DNA of 64,000 nt from Symsagittifera roscoffensis (taxonomy: Eukaryota > Xenacoelomorpha > Acoela > Convolutidae). Below, piece by piece: positions 43,556 to 55,069 of this stretch. The stretch lies in assembly GCF_963678635.1 (NCBI RefSeq), contig NC_087066.1, positions 36,023,152 to 36,087,151 on the forward strand, given 5' to 3'. The position numbers and the translations under genes were made by a program. The notes under the pieces are model-generated. The model saw nothing but the letters and a program-made list of their open reading frames with translations. It did no database searches and was not told the DNA's origin. Numbering within the stretch: position 1 is the stretch's first letter; the number at the start of each line of letters is the position of its first letter.

Positions 43556-44998
43556 CTAATCGTCGTGATCATCAACTATGTCAATGTCTTGTGACACAGT
43601 TATTTCTTCTAGACCCACTACTTCTTCCACTATCTTCTTCAGATCTATCCTATCCACTACAAAGTCGTCACCGTAAGGGTTATATTTCTTTCTGGGTCTT
43701 GTCCCTTCATTCTGACGAGTCTGTGTCGTGAACGGAAGACCCGGTTCCAAATTCTTGGGAACCTCCATCTGTTCGGGATCCTGCCAATCCTCCTCTGCGT
43801 AGGGTAAGGTTTCATCGTCCGCTTCGATCACCTCGTTTGGATCCAGGTCCAGCGGTGTATTCGTTCCTTCCTCCACGACTTCTTTTCCATCGTTCTTCTC
43901 CCTCGTGCCCTTCTCGTTGACCTCACAAGTAGGATCCATCATTAGATAATCCCCTTCTTCCATGTCTGCAGGTATACACCAGTCTTCTGTCGATGGATTG
44001 TGTTGCTTAATGTTTTCGTAATGTGCGGCTCGGCCAGTACTCAGTCTATAAAAGCGTCTCTCCTGATGCACTTCCGTAATCATGAAGGGTCCCCTCCATT
44101 TTTTTAGGAGCTTTTTCGTCCTTTTCGGTGGTATAACGTTCTGAAATACCCATACGTAATCTCCCACCGAGTAAGCTTTTGCACCAGCTGCTTTCTCGTC
44201 GAATTTTTTCCTCGGCCTTGCCTGTGCTTGCTGAGTATTTTGTCTACATAAATGGTTCAACTCCTGTTGACGTCTGATCACATCCCTCACGTAGACCTGT
44301 GGAGACGTTTTCTTTCCCTCATACTCTGGGTAGAAAAAGGTTAAGGGTAAAGACTTCTCGTGTCCAGTTAGCATCATGTGTGGACTAACTCCAGTGGTGG
44401 AGTGTTGCGTGCTATTATAGGCTCCCATCACCTGTGGAAGGTATCTGTCCCAATCGGTCATGTACCTGGAACAATATACTCTCAGCATCGACACTAACGT
44501 CTTATTCTGTATTTCCACCAAGCCATTCGTCTGGGGGTGGTATGTCGTGGAGTGAGCCTGAGCAACCTGTGATTGTCTCATAAGCTCTTTCGTAAGCTCT
44601 CCTACGAAAGCTGTTCCATTATCCGATTGAAACGTCATCGGAATAACCATGTCTCGCTATCCACGTATTGATCAGGTGGTCGCATGTCTCTTCCACCGAG
44701 GCAGTTATGCAGGGCACGGCCTCTGCATACTTCGTGAAATGATCTATCATGACCAACACCTGATTATAACCACTGTCTGTCATGCATATCTTTTGGTGAT
44801 CTATCTGCACCACCTCGTTGAATTCAGACGACTCGATCGATTGTAAAGAAAGTCGCAACTTCCTTGGATCCTTGACCTGTTGGCATGACAGACATGCTGT
44901 TACCCACTTCTCGCATGCCTTTTCCATTCAAGGCCACTCGAAGCGCTTCAAGATCCTCTGATATACTTTGTCGATCCCCTGATGGCCCATCTGATCAT
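43556..44998 (-). pseudogene. Integrase of inner element
   Basis: Zinc region HDQMGHQ (near 44990) and CEKWVTACLSC (near 44900). A TGA stands just before MEKACEKW, at the place where the outer element has GGA. First Asp in VVQIDH and MIDHFTK, second in QSDNGTAF (near 44630), Glu in NGLVEIQNKT (near 44530), and GPF module KKWRGPFMITEVHQ (near 44100). After the core come acidic sequence and NPYGDDFVVDRI. The frame changes near 44640. All three DDE residues remain visible. Confidence 0.88.
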
Positions 44999-45020
44999 GC
45001 GACCTGAATAATAGTTCGGT

Positions 45021-46583
45021 CTAATAGAGTTGCGGCAATACTATCGCGTTATACTTGTATAGGACTCTGTCTTCTTCTCTTCTTTTGCAAGCCACAATCC
45101 CGTCCTTGTTCAAATATAACCTCCCCTCCTTCTGCATGAAGTACTGTCTCAGGATACGGTAACTGTCTTCCTCGAGGTCCCCCTTATCCAGAGAACCATT
45201 CTCGATCCACCTTTTCAGGTTGCTTGTCATGCGATCATTTCTCTGCGCCCTTAGAAGATCTGAGAGTCTGTATCTCGCCTTCAAGTACGTCTTCATGACC
45301 CTCATCTGACTATTCAGCTCATTGGGCTGGTGTGTGTCTTCTTCCATCTTAACGCACCAAATTTTCGCCAGCGGCTGTGTTTCTTGCTTGAACGGCTGAA
45401 GATCAGTCCTGACTAACTCTTTTTGTGGCAACAGACTTATCGAACGTTTCGATACCGCTATTGTCTCCAAATCATCCAATGCGTTGTCAAAGACTCTTTC
45501 GCTTGATATAAGGTAGCGATCACTGTCAGGATCCTAGTACACCTCTCTGTCCAGATCCCTTGTACGAGTTTCTACTAGTAGTGTGTGGATCGCTAGTTCG
45601 GACAGTTCTGATCCCGAGCTCGAGTTCCTGTCTAAATAGGTGTCAATTCCCGAGTTTCGGGAATTGTCATGTGTTGAAGAGGTTGTGATGGAGTCTGCAC
45701 GCTCCTCCAGATCATGTCTGTGCCTTCTTCGCATCCATCTGAACTCCCCGGACAAAACCTTGTTCCCCAGGTCCTGTTTCTCATCAGGAACTTTTTCATC
45801 TATCTCAGACTCCCCGGACAAACTTTCTTGTCCCGGGTGTTGATCTTGTACTCGCTGGCTCATCTCATCGTTCGTCTCCTCGGACAAACAATCTTGCAGC
45901 AGGTTTTGTTCTACCTTCTCACCTTCTTTATCCTGGTCCACAAAGGTAACGGTTTTCCTTCGCGTACTGCTCCCCTGTTCTTTCCGTCCGTAAGAAGTAC
46001 TGGTTAAAACCTCGTGTGGTATTGAAGATACTAGTTGCTGAACTATTGTCCTACAATCCCTCTCGTTCTCTTCGTGTTGTCGTCTGGGCGGCATGATCTT
46101 CACCTTCTCCCTGATTGTTAGTGAAGCCACTGCTGCTGTCCACTCGGGGTCATCTCTGGTCACTTCTATTTCTAACAATCCACTCAGCATCCGCATCACT
46201 TGCGGTGTGACCTGTACCGTTTTATCCAATAATGAGAGGCTGTTAATGTTCATGCGAGAGAGTTCTTGTTGGACCAGGTTTGAGCGCAGCAACAGATCCA
46301 AGGGGAACGGGTCCTCCTTGGATAGGATCTTTATCTCGGCTGCTTTATCTACAGGTAACTCAGGATGCCCTGGAATTGGATGTCCAGACTTATCCAACCA
46401 TCTCGTTAAGGGAAGCGCTTCATAAGTTTCTTTGTCCAGAAACAAAAATCCTTCCTTTATTTCTGCCTGATTGGCTTGCTTCTGCTCCAATCTTTCATAG
46501 AACTCAGTTTTCTTGCTGAGGCTGTCAGCATTCTGGTGTTTATCACGCATCCTGTGTTCGATTATCATATGGTAGCCATCCAA
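45021..46583 (-). pseudogene. RNase H end and long linker of inner element
   Basis: Starts with the last RNase H block (HQNADSLSKKTEFYER, near 46530) and continues for about 480 codons of charged linker. One TAG (near 45534) interrupts it in frame, and another (near 45019) follows LPQLY where the outer element has CAG. Three acidic blocks repeat the motif LSGE (CLSEE, SLSGESE, VLSGEFR). Near the end SDLLRAQRNDRMTSN is conserved with the outer element. Linker function unknown. Confidence 0.7.
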
Positions 46584-46592
46584 TCTTACTAT

Positions 46593-47165
46593 TCATCTAC
46601 CAATATAACTCTGATCCATCGAGTAGGTCTTCAACCAGGATAACGCTCTGTTGTCTACGCGTAACTTAAAGGGAGCGCTCCCCAAGTATGAGCGGTATTT
46701 TTCCACAAATGTGACTACTGCAAACATTTCTGCTTTTGGTGCACCATATTTCATCTCAGTGTCACTCAAAACCTTGCTGCCGTATGCAATGGGACGGAGA
46801 ACCGTTCTTCTATTCCATTCTTGCTCCTGATGCAATATTCCTGTGATGGCTACTACCGATGCGTCTGTGTCAAGAACATACATGCCCTTTTCAGTAGGCA
46901 TGCCTAGCACTGGCGCTTCGCACAGTTCCCGCTTTATGTTCTCGAATGCAACTTGTGCTTCATCGTTCCATTCGAAATTTTCCCCTTTGTTACGCATCAG
47001 CTTCTGCATCGGATACACCTTGTCCGCATACCCTTTTATGAACTCCCGGTAGTAGTTGGCAAACCCTAGGAAGCTCAGGAGCTGTGTGTCCGTTCTGGGA
47101 GCCTTCCATATCAACACTGCTTCTACTGCTTCCGGGTCCGGCCTCACACCATGCCTGTCCACCAT
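46593..47165 (-). pseudogene. RT connection and RNase H of inner element
   Basis: 190-codon frame with FANYYREFIKGYADKVYPMQ (RT connection) and a full RNase H core: VLDTDASVVAITG, KAEMFAVV and LRVDNRALSW give the conserved D, E, D. Stop at 46593 directly before the next frame. Better preserved than the outer copy, which lacks the middle Asp segment. Confidence 0.88.
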
Positions 47166-47950
47166 TCTTCCCAGGTACTTGATTGAATCCCTAAGGATTT
47201 CACATTTCGATGATTTGCAGAGACCTCATCGAGCCGATCAAAATGGTCTTCCAGGGTTGGTGTCGCTATGACCACGTCGTCCACGTAACACATCACAAGG
47301 TTCCCGTACTTCTTTTTCACTCTGGTCAAAGCCTGAGCCATCATTCTTTGAAAAGTGGCCGTTGCATTGCACAAGCCGAAGGGCATCCTCTTCCACTGGT
47401 ACAACCCTAATTCGCACGCGAATCCGGTTTTCTCTCTATCCTTCTTCCGCAGAGGGACCTGCCAGAAGGCAGAACCCAAGTCCAATGTGGTGAAGAACTT
47501 GCATCACCAAGTTTAGAGAGGCTCTCGTCTTTTCGCGGTATCGGGTACGCATCTTTTATAGTTTTCGCGTTCAAGTAGCGAAAGTCGCAACAAAACCTAA
47601 GCTGCCCCCTTTCTTTTTCACCATTACCACACCACAAGCCCATGGCGATTTAGAGGGTTCTATCATGTCGTATTCGAGCAACATTTCTATTTCCGCTCGG
47701 CACGCTTCCGATTTGTGTGGCGTCATTCGTCTTGCGCCTTCCCTAATGGGAACGGCGCCCTCTTCAAATTCGATTTCGTGTTCGACGAAATTACAGCAAC
47801 CGATATCCGCCTTATGTTTCGAAAATACATCTGCGTTCCGATTTAAGAGGTCCCGCAATTTTTCGAAATCTCCCTCACCTATTTTCCCTTTTAAATGTTC
47901 TATCTCTGGCAAAACCAGTTTGTCAGATTCTAGTTCATATGACGTGGGGC
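47144..47950 (-). pseudogene. Reverse transcriptase of inner element
   Basis: Blocks: LPEIEHLKGK (near 47910), DIGCCNFVEHEIEFEE, IEPSKSPWACGVVMVKKK, RYLNAKTIKDAYPIPRKDESL, MPFGLCNATATFQR, CYVDDVVIATPTLEDHFDRL (YVDD near 47280). Trp and Lys codons here correspond to the two TAG codons of the outer copies. Frames shift near 47580 and 47490 and again near 47200. Confidence 0.88.
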
Positions 47951-48800
47951 CTTCCGGAAAAATCGAGCAGCTCGATAAGCCGTCGTCCGTTTCGGTTTTC
48001 ATTGAAAACAATTTATGAATAGATTTTAATTCATTAATCCTCTTTAAAAATTTTTCTTTTTTGGCATGATAAGGACAGTCTTTCACACTATGTTTCTTCA
48101 AGTTTTGTGTCTCCTCATAGTCGGTCCTCATCGGCAAAGCGTAACCAAGCTTCTTTCCACGCTGCATTGAAACCGTGGTGTCCATTGTGTTCAATAACAC
48201 ACTGACACACAGTCCGTTTCGCGTTACCGAGAAACTCCGGCCTAAAATCACCGAACTCTGACTATTTGGATTCGGTACTAAGCAAACCTGTTTACTATCG
48301 CTTAACAAATTTAAATTTCTCATTGTAAAATTTGCCACCACAGCCTGTCCTGGCTGTAGTTTCATTTTTCTATCTAAAAAAATTGGTACCTTGTTTTCGT
48401 CTGTTATTATCCTATTAATTGGTTTCTTAACATACTTCCAGTCCGGGTTTCTAATTTGTATCAGACCGTTGTTCAAGTCAATCATCATGTCAAAATTCCT
48501 GACAAAATCTCTGCCCAAGATGAATTGGTCGGCGTCGTCCAAATTCTCTACCACCAGGTCCAAAGAAGCTCATCCAAAGATCCCGTCCTCCCATGTGAAG
48601 AACCGTTATTGGTGTTCTTCCGGCTACGTAAATCGCTCCTCGATTGGCGGCCGCCAGTCGGAGATTCGTTGGAATTAGATCTTCCCTCGTGAAGCCCATT
48701 CTTTCCCAAGTTTTTATCGGCGTCACACTCACTACCGCTCCTGTGTCCAGAAGCCCTGTGACTACGATTTTCTTCCCGTTGGTGCGATCTTGTCATGGCG
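47951..48800 (-). pseudogene. Aspartic protease and downstream region of inner element
   Basis: The DTG active site (codons for D-T-G-A) lies near 48750, followed by VTPIKTWERMGF and LAAANRGAIYVAGRTPI in the next frame, LILGRDF-like FILGRDFVRNFDMMIDLNN (near 48510), and SDSKQVCLVPNPNSQ. Several 1-base shifts separate the pieces. Function as in 16999-18808. Confidence 0.8.
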
Positions 48801-48833
48801 TCATGGCCTATCCTGCGGACTTTGAGTTCCTCC

Positions 48834-49418
48834 TCACCCTATTTGGTCACTATCTGTTGTTACATAAGTCCTAGTGTAGATAATGATTCCATCCACGTTC
48901 AGCATCACTTGATACGGCCCATAGACTTCCAGGTAGCGTCCATGAAGTTTCTTTATGCGAGGACCACCCGTTGTTAGTAGTGCTCGCACAGCCCTCGACT
49001 CAGTGCGTGGCTCCACCTGCCTCAGATAATCTGCATATGTGTCCAAATGCATCAATGTGAACTCGGATGGTTCACTCAGATTTCTGATTACCTGGTGTCC
49101 AGCCACTGAGATTATCGACTGTATCTTGCTTCCTTGTGGCACCATGCCGAATCTCTGACCGGAGATCACATTAAATTTCATGCTCAAACTGCTTGGTGTT
49201 TTAGTCTCTTCGACCTCCGTTGCTTCGAAGGTAACCAGTTGCTCCTGTAGTTTCTCATTCTCCAGTTCGAGTTTCACTTTTTGTTCGATCCCTTTCGTCA
49301 CCAGTTCCTGCTGCACTCTATTTAGAGCATCCCTCGCGGCTGCCCTATAATCAATCTTGAAGTCATCGGCCGCAGTCACTGGTTCCGGTTCACGTGTCTC
49401 TTCAGTTACCGCTTGCAT
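48834..49418 (-). pseudogene. Pre-protease region of inner element
   Basis: 194-codon frame between the zinc knuckles and protease: helical, charged start (AARDALNRVQQELVTKGIEQK), then SIISVAGHQVIRNLSE and VRALLTTGGPRIKK. Each block has an equivalent in the outer element (AAAEAISKVKQNLATREIEQR, SIITVGGHEVTRNLSE, LRALLKRGGSKS). It may be a second Gag-like or protease-flanking module; not recognised. Confidence 0.65.
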
Positions 49419-49777
49419 TTTTTTCGTCGCAGCTCTTGCGGTTTGTCTTTTCTGCGCGCCTCCGCTTCACTCAACAGGCGAGCCTTGCTGGCTTTTACTC
49501 CTGATAAAGCTTCCTCATGCCTTGGATGCTTGATGTCTGCCACTGCATCCCAGAATTGCGGACAATCTGATTTAAAATGACCTTCCAAGTTGCAAAAGAA
49601 ACACTTCGGGCCGAATTTTGCAATTACTCCTCTCATGAAATCCTCATGGTCAACTTCTGACGCATCTTCGTCCTCGAGGCTAAAGCCTATTGCTTTCATG
49701 CCTTGTTTGTAAGTTGGGCATGCTGATACATGATGGTTCGTTGAACTGCAATTGGCACAAGAGCGTGTCTTGTCCAT
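49406..49777 (-). pseudogene. Nucleocapsid zinc knuckles of inner element
   Basis: Two CCHC-type knuckles: CANCSSTNHHVSAC (near 49755) and CFFCNLEGHFKSDC (near 49600), followed by PQFWDAVADIKHPRHEEAL. Same spacing as in the outer element, including the acidic segment between the knuckles. Confidence 0.88.
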
Positions 49778-50715
49778 ATCATCCCTCGGTTTGTACCAGT
49801 TGTTCCCTTGGTTTGCGGTCCGTTGTTAAAATTGCCATAATTGTTCTTATAGTATCCAGATCTCGAAGGAGGTTTCAACAAAAGATATTTTTTTGACTTG
49901 AGCCTCAACTCCTCTGGTGTTGGCGCATTGGTTGATAGTGGTGTGTAATGCGTTGCTAGCATTGTTCGAAGTTCATCATTCTTCACACCATCGATGAATT
50001 TTGAGGCTACTGCTAGGTTCATCCTTCGGTTCGACTCATCCGGTTGGCTGCGTCTTCTCAGCATTTCCAAGTCATCTAGAAACTTGTCTATCGTTTCATC
50101 TTCTCGTTGCCTCCGTTTCTCGAAGCGCATCATTGCTTGGTGCCCATGCACCCCTGATCCAAAACGGTTTAAGAAGATTTCGAAGATTTTCTCGGCTGTG
50201 TCACGCTGATATTGCTTCTTGGCCATGACACAGTTCAGGGCTGTCCCTTCCAAGTTACTGGTGAGCGCACTGCATTCTTGTCTTTCCGACAAGTCTTCTT
50301 CCTCGAAATGCAGTTTCATTACCTCTATCCAGGTATCAATACAGCCATCAGATTCGTCTTTGTAGCATCTTGGTTTCTTAAAGACTCTTCTGGACTTCTC
50401 ACTGCGTTCATTGGTTCTGGATAACCTTGTAAGGAATGTCTCTAAAGACCTGTTTAGGGGTTCAAAGGCTGTGGCCATTGCCGTAGCATCTCTCGAGTGC
50501 CCCGCCTGAGTGTCATCACACCTTGTTAAGGGCTCTGTATTCGGTGCATCCCTGCAATCCGAATCGCCGTGAGTGTTTTCCACTTGGCCCACATGACTCC
50601 TCCCTGGGCTCGCATGTCTCCTGTTACCGGAATCACCTCTCCCAGTCGCATGTGTTGGTCGTTCGTTAGAGGTCTGTCTGTTCCCCGTTGAACATGCACT
50701 ACTGTTCGGTCCCAT
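49696..50715 (-). pseudogene. Gag capsid domain of inner element
   Basis: 339-codon frame. A low-complexity, polar N-terminal third leads into the capsid blocks IDTWIEVMKLHFEEE, FEIFLNRFGSGVHGHQAMMRFEKRRQ, TIDKFLDDLEMLRRRS, VASKFIDGVKNDELRTMLA. It overlaps the zinc-knuckle frame at its end, in another frame. Confidence 0.85.
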
Positions 50716-51506
50716 GTTCTATTATCCCTTGTGGCATAGCCTGATGAACTGCCCCTACCTCTAGTGGGTCCATATGTCCTCCTCCTTTGATGGTCATTGA
50801 AGTTCACCTTCGGCTCCCTGCTGGGACCTCCCGAGTTTGGTTCCCCTTCTTTTGGTCCACTCTTGCTGCCTAGTAGCCCGTCCAACCTATCCATGATAGC
50901 CTGAGTTCGCCTCTCCATCATCGCATCTATCTTTGTGTCAAGAGTCCCAAGAGACTGCTCTTGTTGAATTCTTAACTTCTCCATGTCGTCTCTTAAGCGT
51001 AACTCTCTCTGTTCCGCTTCTCTTGTCATTCGCGACAAGTTCTTCGCTATGTGCTCGTCCGTTCTTTCCTTCAAGCATTTTTCGCTCCTACCAACTTCTT
51101 GCCCATTGAGGTTTATTTCTTCCCGCAGACACTCTCTTTCAATGTGAACTGCTCTTTCTAGTTCACTCATTCTTATGGACATCTGTTCATTTTGTTCTCC
51201 TATACTGCCCACTATGTTGTTCAAGGCTTCTTCTAATGCTGCCCCGTTATCCACGAGTGGCGTCACTAGTGGCGGTGTCACCCTGTCGGTCCCAGGTAGC
51301 TTCGTGCTGGTCGAGATTCGGGCTTTTACTCTCTGTCTCGACGTCTTTTCATTATCCACTTCAGGATCCGCCAATGCGTTGCCTAGCCCTTTGTTTCTAC
51401 TCTCCCCAGTTCGCGGCTCTGAATTTGTCATAATCTCAAAGCCTCTCGACTGGCCTGGTGTGTTTGCGTCTTTGCTTATCGTTCTCACCACACCAATTTT
51501 GTCCAT
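50526..51506 (-). pseudogene. Gag coiled-coil region of inner element
   Basis: 326-codon frame with a long coiled coil (NEQMSIRMSELERAVHIER, REAEQRELRLRDDMEKLR, LDTKIDAMMERRTQ), then a Gly/Arg-rich tail (RRTYGPTRGRGSSSGY). Corresponds to 19533-20084 but is longer. Confidence 0.7.
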
Positions 51507-51542
51507 GGTTCCAGTCTCTCTTTCGACGTATGCCTCATTCTC

Positions 51543-52157
51543 CTATGTCGAACTATTGAGGCTGACTTGAGATCCAAAATCCACTTGCTCGTCTTCGTCC
51601 TCTTCTTCCTCCTGGGATTCACCTTCATTTCCTGTGCCCACTCCCATGGTGAATGGAAAGATGTTTCCTAAGGTGTACCTCATTCTTTCTGAGAACGATG
51701 AAGACGTTGTTTGTTTCTCAGACCCGCCTGCCATCAGGGTGTTGTCTGTTGGGGATCTTCTAGTTGCCACTATTTCAGTTGAGATGTCGGACAGTTCCGA
51801 CATCTCCTCTCGGTCCAATTTCCCGGTGGAAAAGGCAAAATCATGGCCTTGTTCTACTGGAGTAGATTCACTCGCCAGCATTCTGCCTCTCCCCTCCGGT
51901 CCATGTACTTCCTGGTTCTCATTCATGGCCTGGTCCGTATGGACCTACACTTCTAACATAGATTTTTGTTCTTCTGAGGACTTCTGACTCCTAGTTTCAA
52001 CCATTCTGCCTGAAACCGTCTGCCCTTTGTCGGTCCGGGCTCGTTTGATCCGATCCACAAAAGGGTCGGTCATTGTTTTTCTTTGCTTTTTAGGTATGAA
52101 TTTCCTAGATCTTTTACCTCGTTTAGGTATCCTTGACTTGTCTAGACTCATTCTCAA
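51543..52157 (-). pseudogene. Gag N-terminal region of inner element
   Basis: ATG at 52157. 52157-51945 is strongly basic (KSRIPKRGKRSRKFIPKK, RMVETRSQKSS) and could act as a nuclear-localisation or RNA-binding tail. A stop follows, then 51926-51543 gives an acidic region (EEEEDEDEQVDFG). Same basic-then-acidic order as the outer element's gag start. Confidence 0.65.
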
Positions 52158-52919
52158 TTTGTCACTTCTTAATGCCTATACACTCAATTCGATTGCTAGT
52201 GACCTTATAGTTTGACTATCAAAAATAATGACACAACACAATCAATTTCACAAGATTATATTAAATAGTGACCACGAATCCCTGTATGTTATCAGAGTAC
52301 AGCTTGTATATAATTTATTCACACTAACCGATTATCGGTCGTAAGTTTTGAGAACTAGCACAATATGATGTTATCAGTCAATTCAAAAGATAGTGTACTC
52401 ACTACCCAATCAAGCACAAATTCTGTTGATTTAAAATCAAAAAAAAAATTTTTACAGAAAAAGAGTACCTCTATGAAAAACGTATGTGTATTGTACTTTT
52501 AGTCGGTCGCAGTACAATAGTCGAACTTGTATTTTAAAGAAAAAGCTTTCCCTGCGTGGTGCTGCACCAAACAGACAAAACTTTGAAGGCAGTAATTTTC
52601 TCAAGTGGGCGTATATTGCACCCACCGAGTACTGTGTTACCTATCTGCCTTCGGACTGCCCGAGCTAGACCTACTAAAATCCTCAGGGCAATCACTTTTC
52701 ACAAAAACGTATTGGGTTTCAATCCACACCAATGAATTACGCTCTTTTTAGTTTAGACTTAGTGTCGCGAATTTCCGAGTTCGGACCTGTTTTGTTTTGG
52801 TCTGGTCTTTATTGAAAGGCAAGTTACCAGTGCAGTCACTGATTCCTAGCCTGTCTGCTAATAACCTAATACCTCTCACTGTAGTCTTTCTTCTGTTTAC
52901 CTAAGTCCTTTAATAAAAT
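52158..52919 (-). other. Leader segment upstream of gag, inner element
   Basis: About 760 bp, AT-rich, no coding signal on either strand that I trust. Part of the untranslated leader. Confidence 0.5.
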
Positions 52920-53112
52920 AATACCCCTCCGGATTGACAAAATTGAGACCCCTCCGGATTGGCAAAATTTAGACCCCTCCGGATTGGGACCCCTCTGAGT
53001 TAGTAAATATAAGACCCCTCCGGATTGGGACCCCTCCGAATTTGAAAAATTTGGACCCCTCCGGTTTGGGACCCCTCCGAATTTGAAAATTTTGGACCCC
53101 TCCGGATTGGGA
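52920..53112. repeat. ACCCCTCCGGATTGGG minisatellite in leader of inner element
   Basis: About ten units, alternately 16 and 25 bp, each starting acccctccg (variants ctctg, ccgaattt). It occupies the same place in the leader as the unrelated ctgtcccaagac minisatellite of the outer element. The 98-codon minus-strand frame across it is a by-product. Confidence 0.9.
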
Positions 53113-55042
53113 GCCCTCTGGTTTTGTAAAAGTAGCTTTTCGGAGATTTCCTTTATTTTCAACCTATACCCCTCCGGATACGTTCTCCGATGCTATTATG
53201 CTTTTTAAATTAACTAGGAAGTGTATGTGATCCTTTCCTAGACCCTTCCGGATTGAAGTTAAGCCTCTTATTTGACAATTCACGCTAACGGTGAAGGGTC
53301 TTATCGCTAGCCTAATTTCGGCTCTATTAATGATTTCCGGTGCCTTAAGCCTTCCCTATTCTTCTAGAACAGCTTAAAATTGCCTTATTCAATCGTTTCT
53401 GCCCTTTGGTAGGGGTGTAAGGGCTTTACTAAAAAAATTTTATAAAACGTGAGGGGTCTACCCTCGCGAATTGGTTAATTTGCTAAAAACAATCTCAAAA
53501 ACTTTTTACGCTTACTTTTTCGACAAAATTTTGTCCTAATCAGTAAGCTCAGCTAATTTCTGATCTATTGGTACCAAGATCAACTGGATCTGCCCAGTAG
53601 TTCCAAACTTATTAACAAAAACGTCTTTTTTCTAAAGTCAAGAAATTTCTCTCTTAAGGTTCCGCCTAACTTTTTCCGCAATTCTGTTCTTTTCGATCTA
53701 AAAATTATTGATCCGAGCTCAGAAGGCTTATATTTTTCTTGTTCAATGCAAAAAACCCAATCTAAAACGCTTTAGTTGAAAAAAATTGCGAAAAACTATG
53801 CTACCTGTAGCCCTCCGGATTGATGAATCCACCAAATCAAACACGTTAAGTTCGATGTCTCTGCAACCCGGAAGGCTTTCAGGAAGCGGGTTTTAAGACT
53901 TGTAGATTCACTAGTGGACGTTGTCCGAACAACTATTTTTACTGTCCTAACTCAAAAATTTCAAAAAAATTTTCTTAGTTTATAGTGTTCCGTCTACTCA
54001 AAAATCACGAAAATTCGGTTTTTGGTACCAAAATAGTTCCAACCACATCCGAACTAAACTTAACCGGTTCTATCTATTATAGTAGTGCAGTTACGATGTA
54101 ACACACTAATTTAGCGCTTTTTTCCGTTTCAAAAAATATCGATATCTCAAAAATCGCGATTTGTGGGGGAATCAAAATATCGCTATTTTGAGCCTAAAAA
54201 CCGGTCTGCTTTCTGTGTTTTTCACTGAAAAACGATATAGGAGTTTTAATATAGGCTATATAAGTAATAATATTAGTAATACTATACCCCTCCGGGTTTG
54301 TTTAATATCCGAATTAAGGTGCTTAACTCGGATATTCGCAGTTCGGTGCAGGGTCACTACAGTGCAGCACTGTCGAGCCCCCCACAGATTACTATCTTAA
54401 TTTCTGTACCAAAAGGGATACAAAACTTGTTAACGATACCCAACAGTCGATTGTTGTTGTCGTTGAGCCCTTTCTTGTTGCTCCTTGTACTGCTTGCCGG
54501 ATCAGTCTTCTCCCAAGACCCCTCCGGATTGACCGCAAATCAGCAGACCCTTCCGGATTGAGCGCAATTTATCATAAACGTGCTTAACTGCTCAAATAAC
54601 CCTACAGTACAAGCCTCACAAACAGGCCACAAAATTGATCGTAACAATCCTGACTGATATAAACGCCTGTAACAACAATATATCTATCAACAACAAACGA
54701 GGGGGTCGGATCACATCTTGTCTGGGGGGATAATTTCTACTGATTTTTTAAATTTTGAATACTATATTACTTATTGTTTGGTTTTATATATATCTTTAAG
54801 TGTTTTTGGTCACGGACCACTCAATAGATGACGCTTCCGCGAATCCCTCCACCCTTCCTGGTTCGTGAATTTTTGGTCTTAACTAGGTTAAAAAGCTATT
54901 CACGGTTATCCGGAAGGCTTCCGCGTTCCGAAATACCCTTCCGCCCCGGCTGTTTTGGCCTATAATGGGCGTTAATGTGAGCATCCGCTCGGCGCGGAGA
55001 GCTCGTTAACGGTTCTACCGGTCATGATGTTTATAAGAATAA
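53113..55042 (-). other. Leader of inner element with dispersed CCTCCGGATT motifs
   Basis: About 1.9 kb without genes. Single copies of the minisatellite core recur along it: near 53168, 53243 (cccttccggattg), 53815, 54288, 54521 and 54546. A further one lies in the 5' LTR near 55538. Otherwise AT-rich. Confidence 0.6.
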
Positions 55043-55057
55043 CACCCAGGAGAGCCA
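55043..55057 (-). promoter_or_regulatory. Candidate tRNA primer binding site, inner element
   Basis: Minus strand TGGCTCTCCTGGGTG, 12 nt from the LTR end. Differs from the outer element's site by one base. Confidence 0.55.
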
Positions 55058-55069
55058 TAAAAACATCTA

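Noticed and set aside
26092-46583. Many in-frame TAA/TAG codons in otherwise unshifted frames suggested a ciliate-like code with TAA/TAG read as Gln.
   Set aside because: Comparing the two LTR elements, the stops stand opposite different residues (Trp at 16618, Lys near 16531, Gln near 45019, Asn near 12996), and TGA also occurs (44930, 12996, 42202). That pattern is ordinary nonsense decay.
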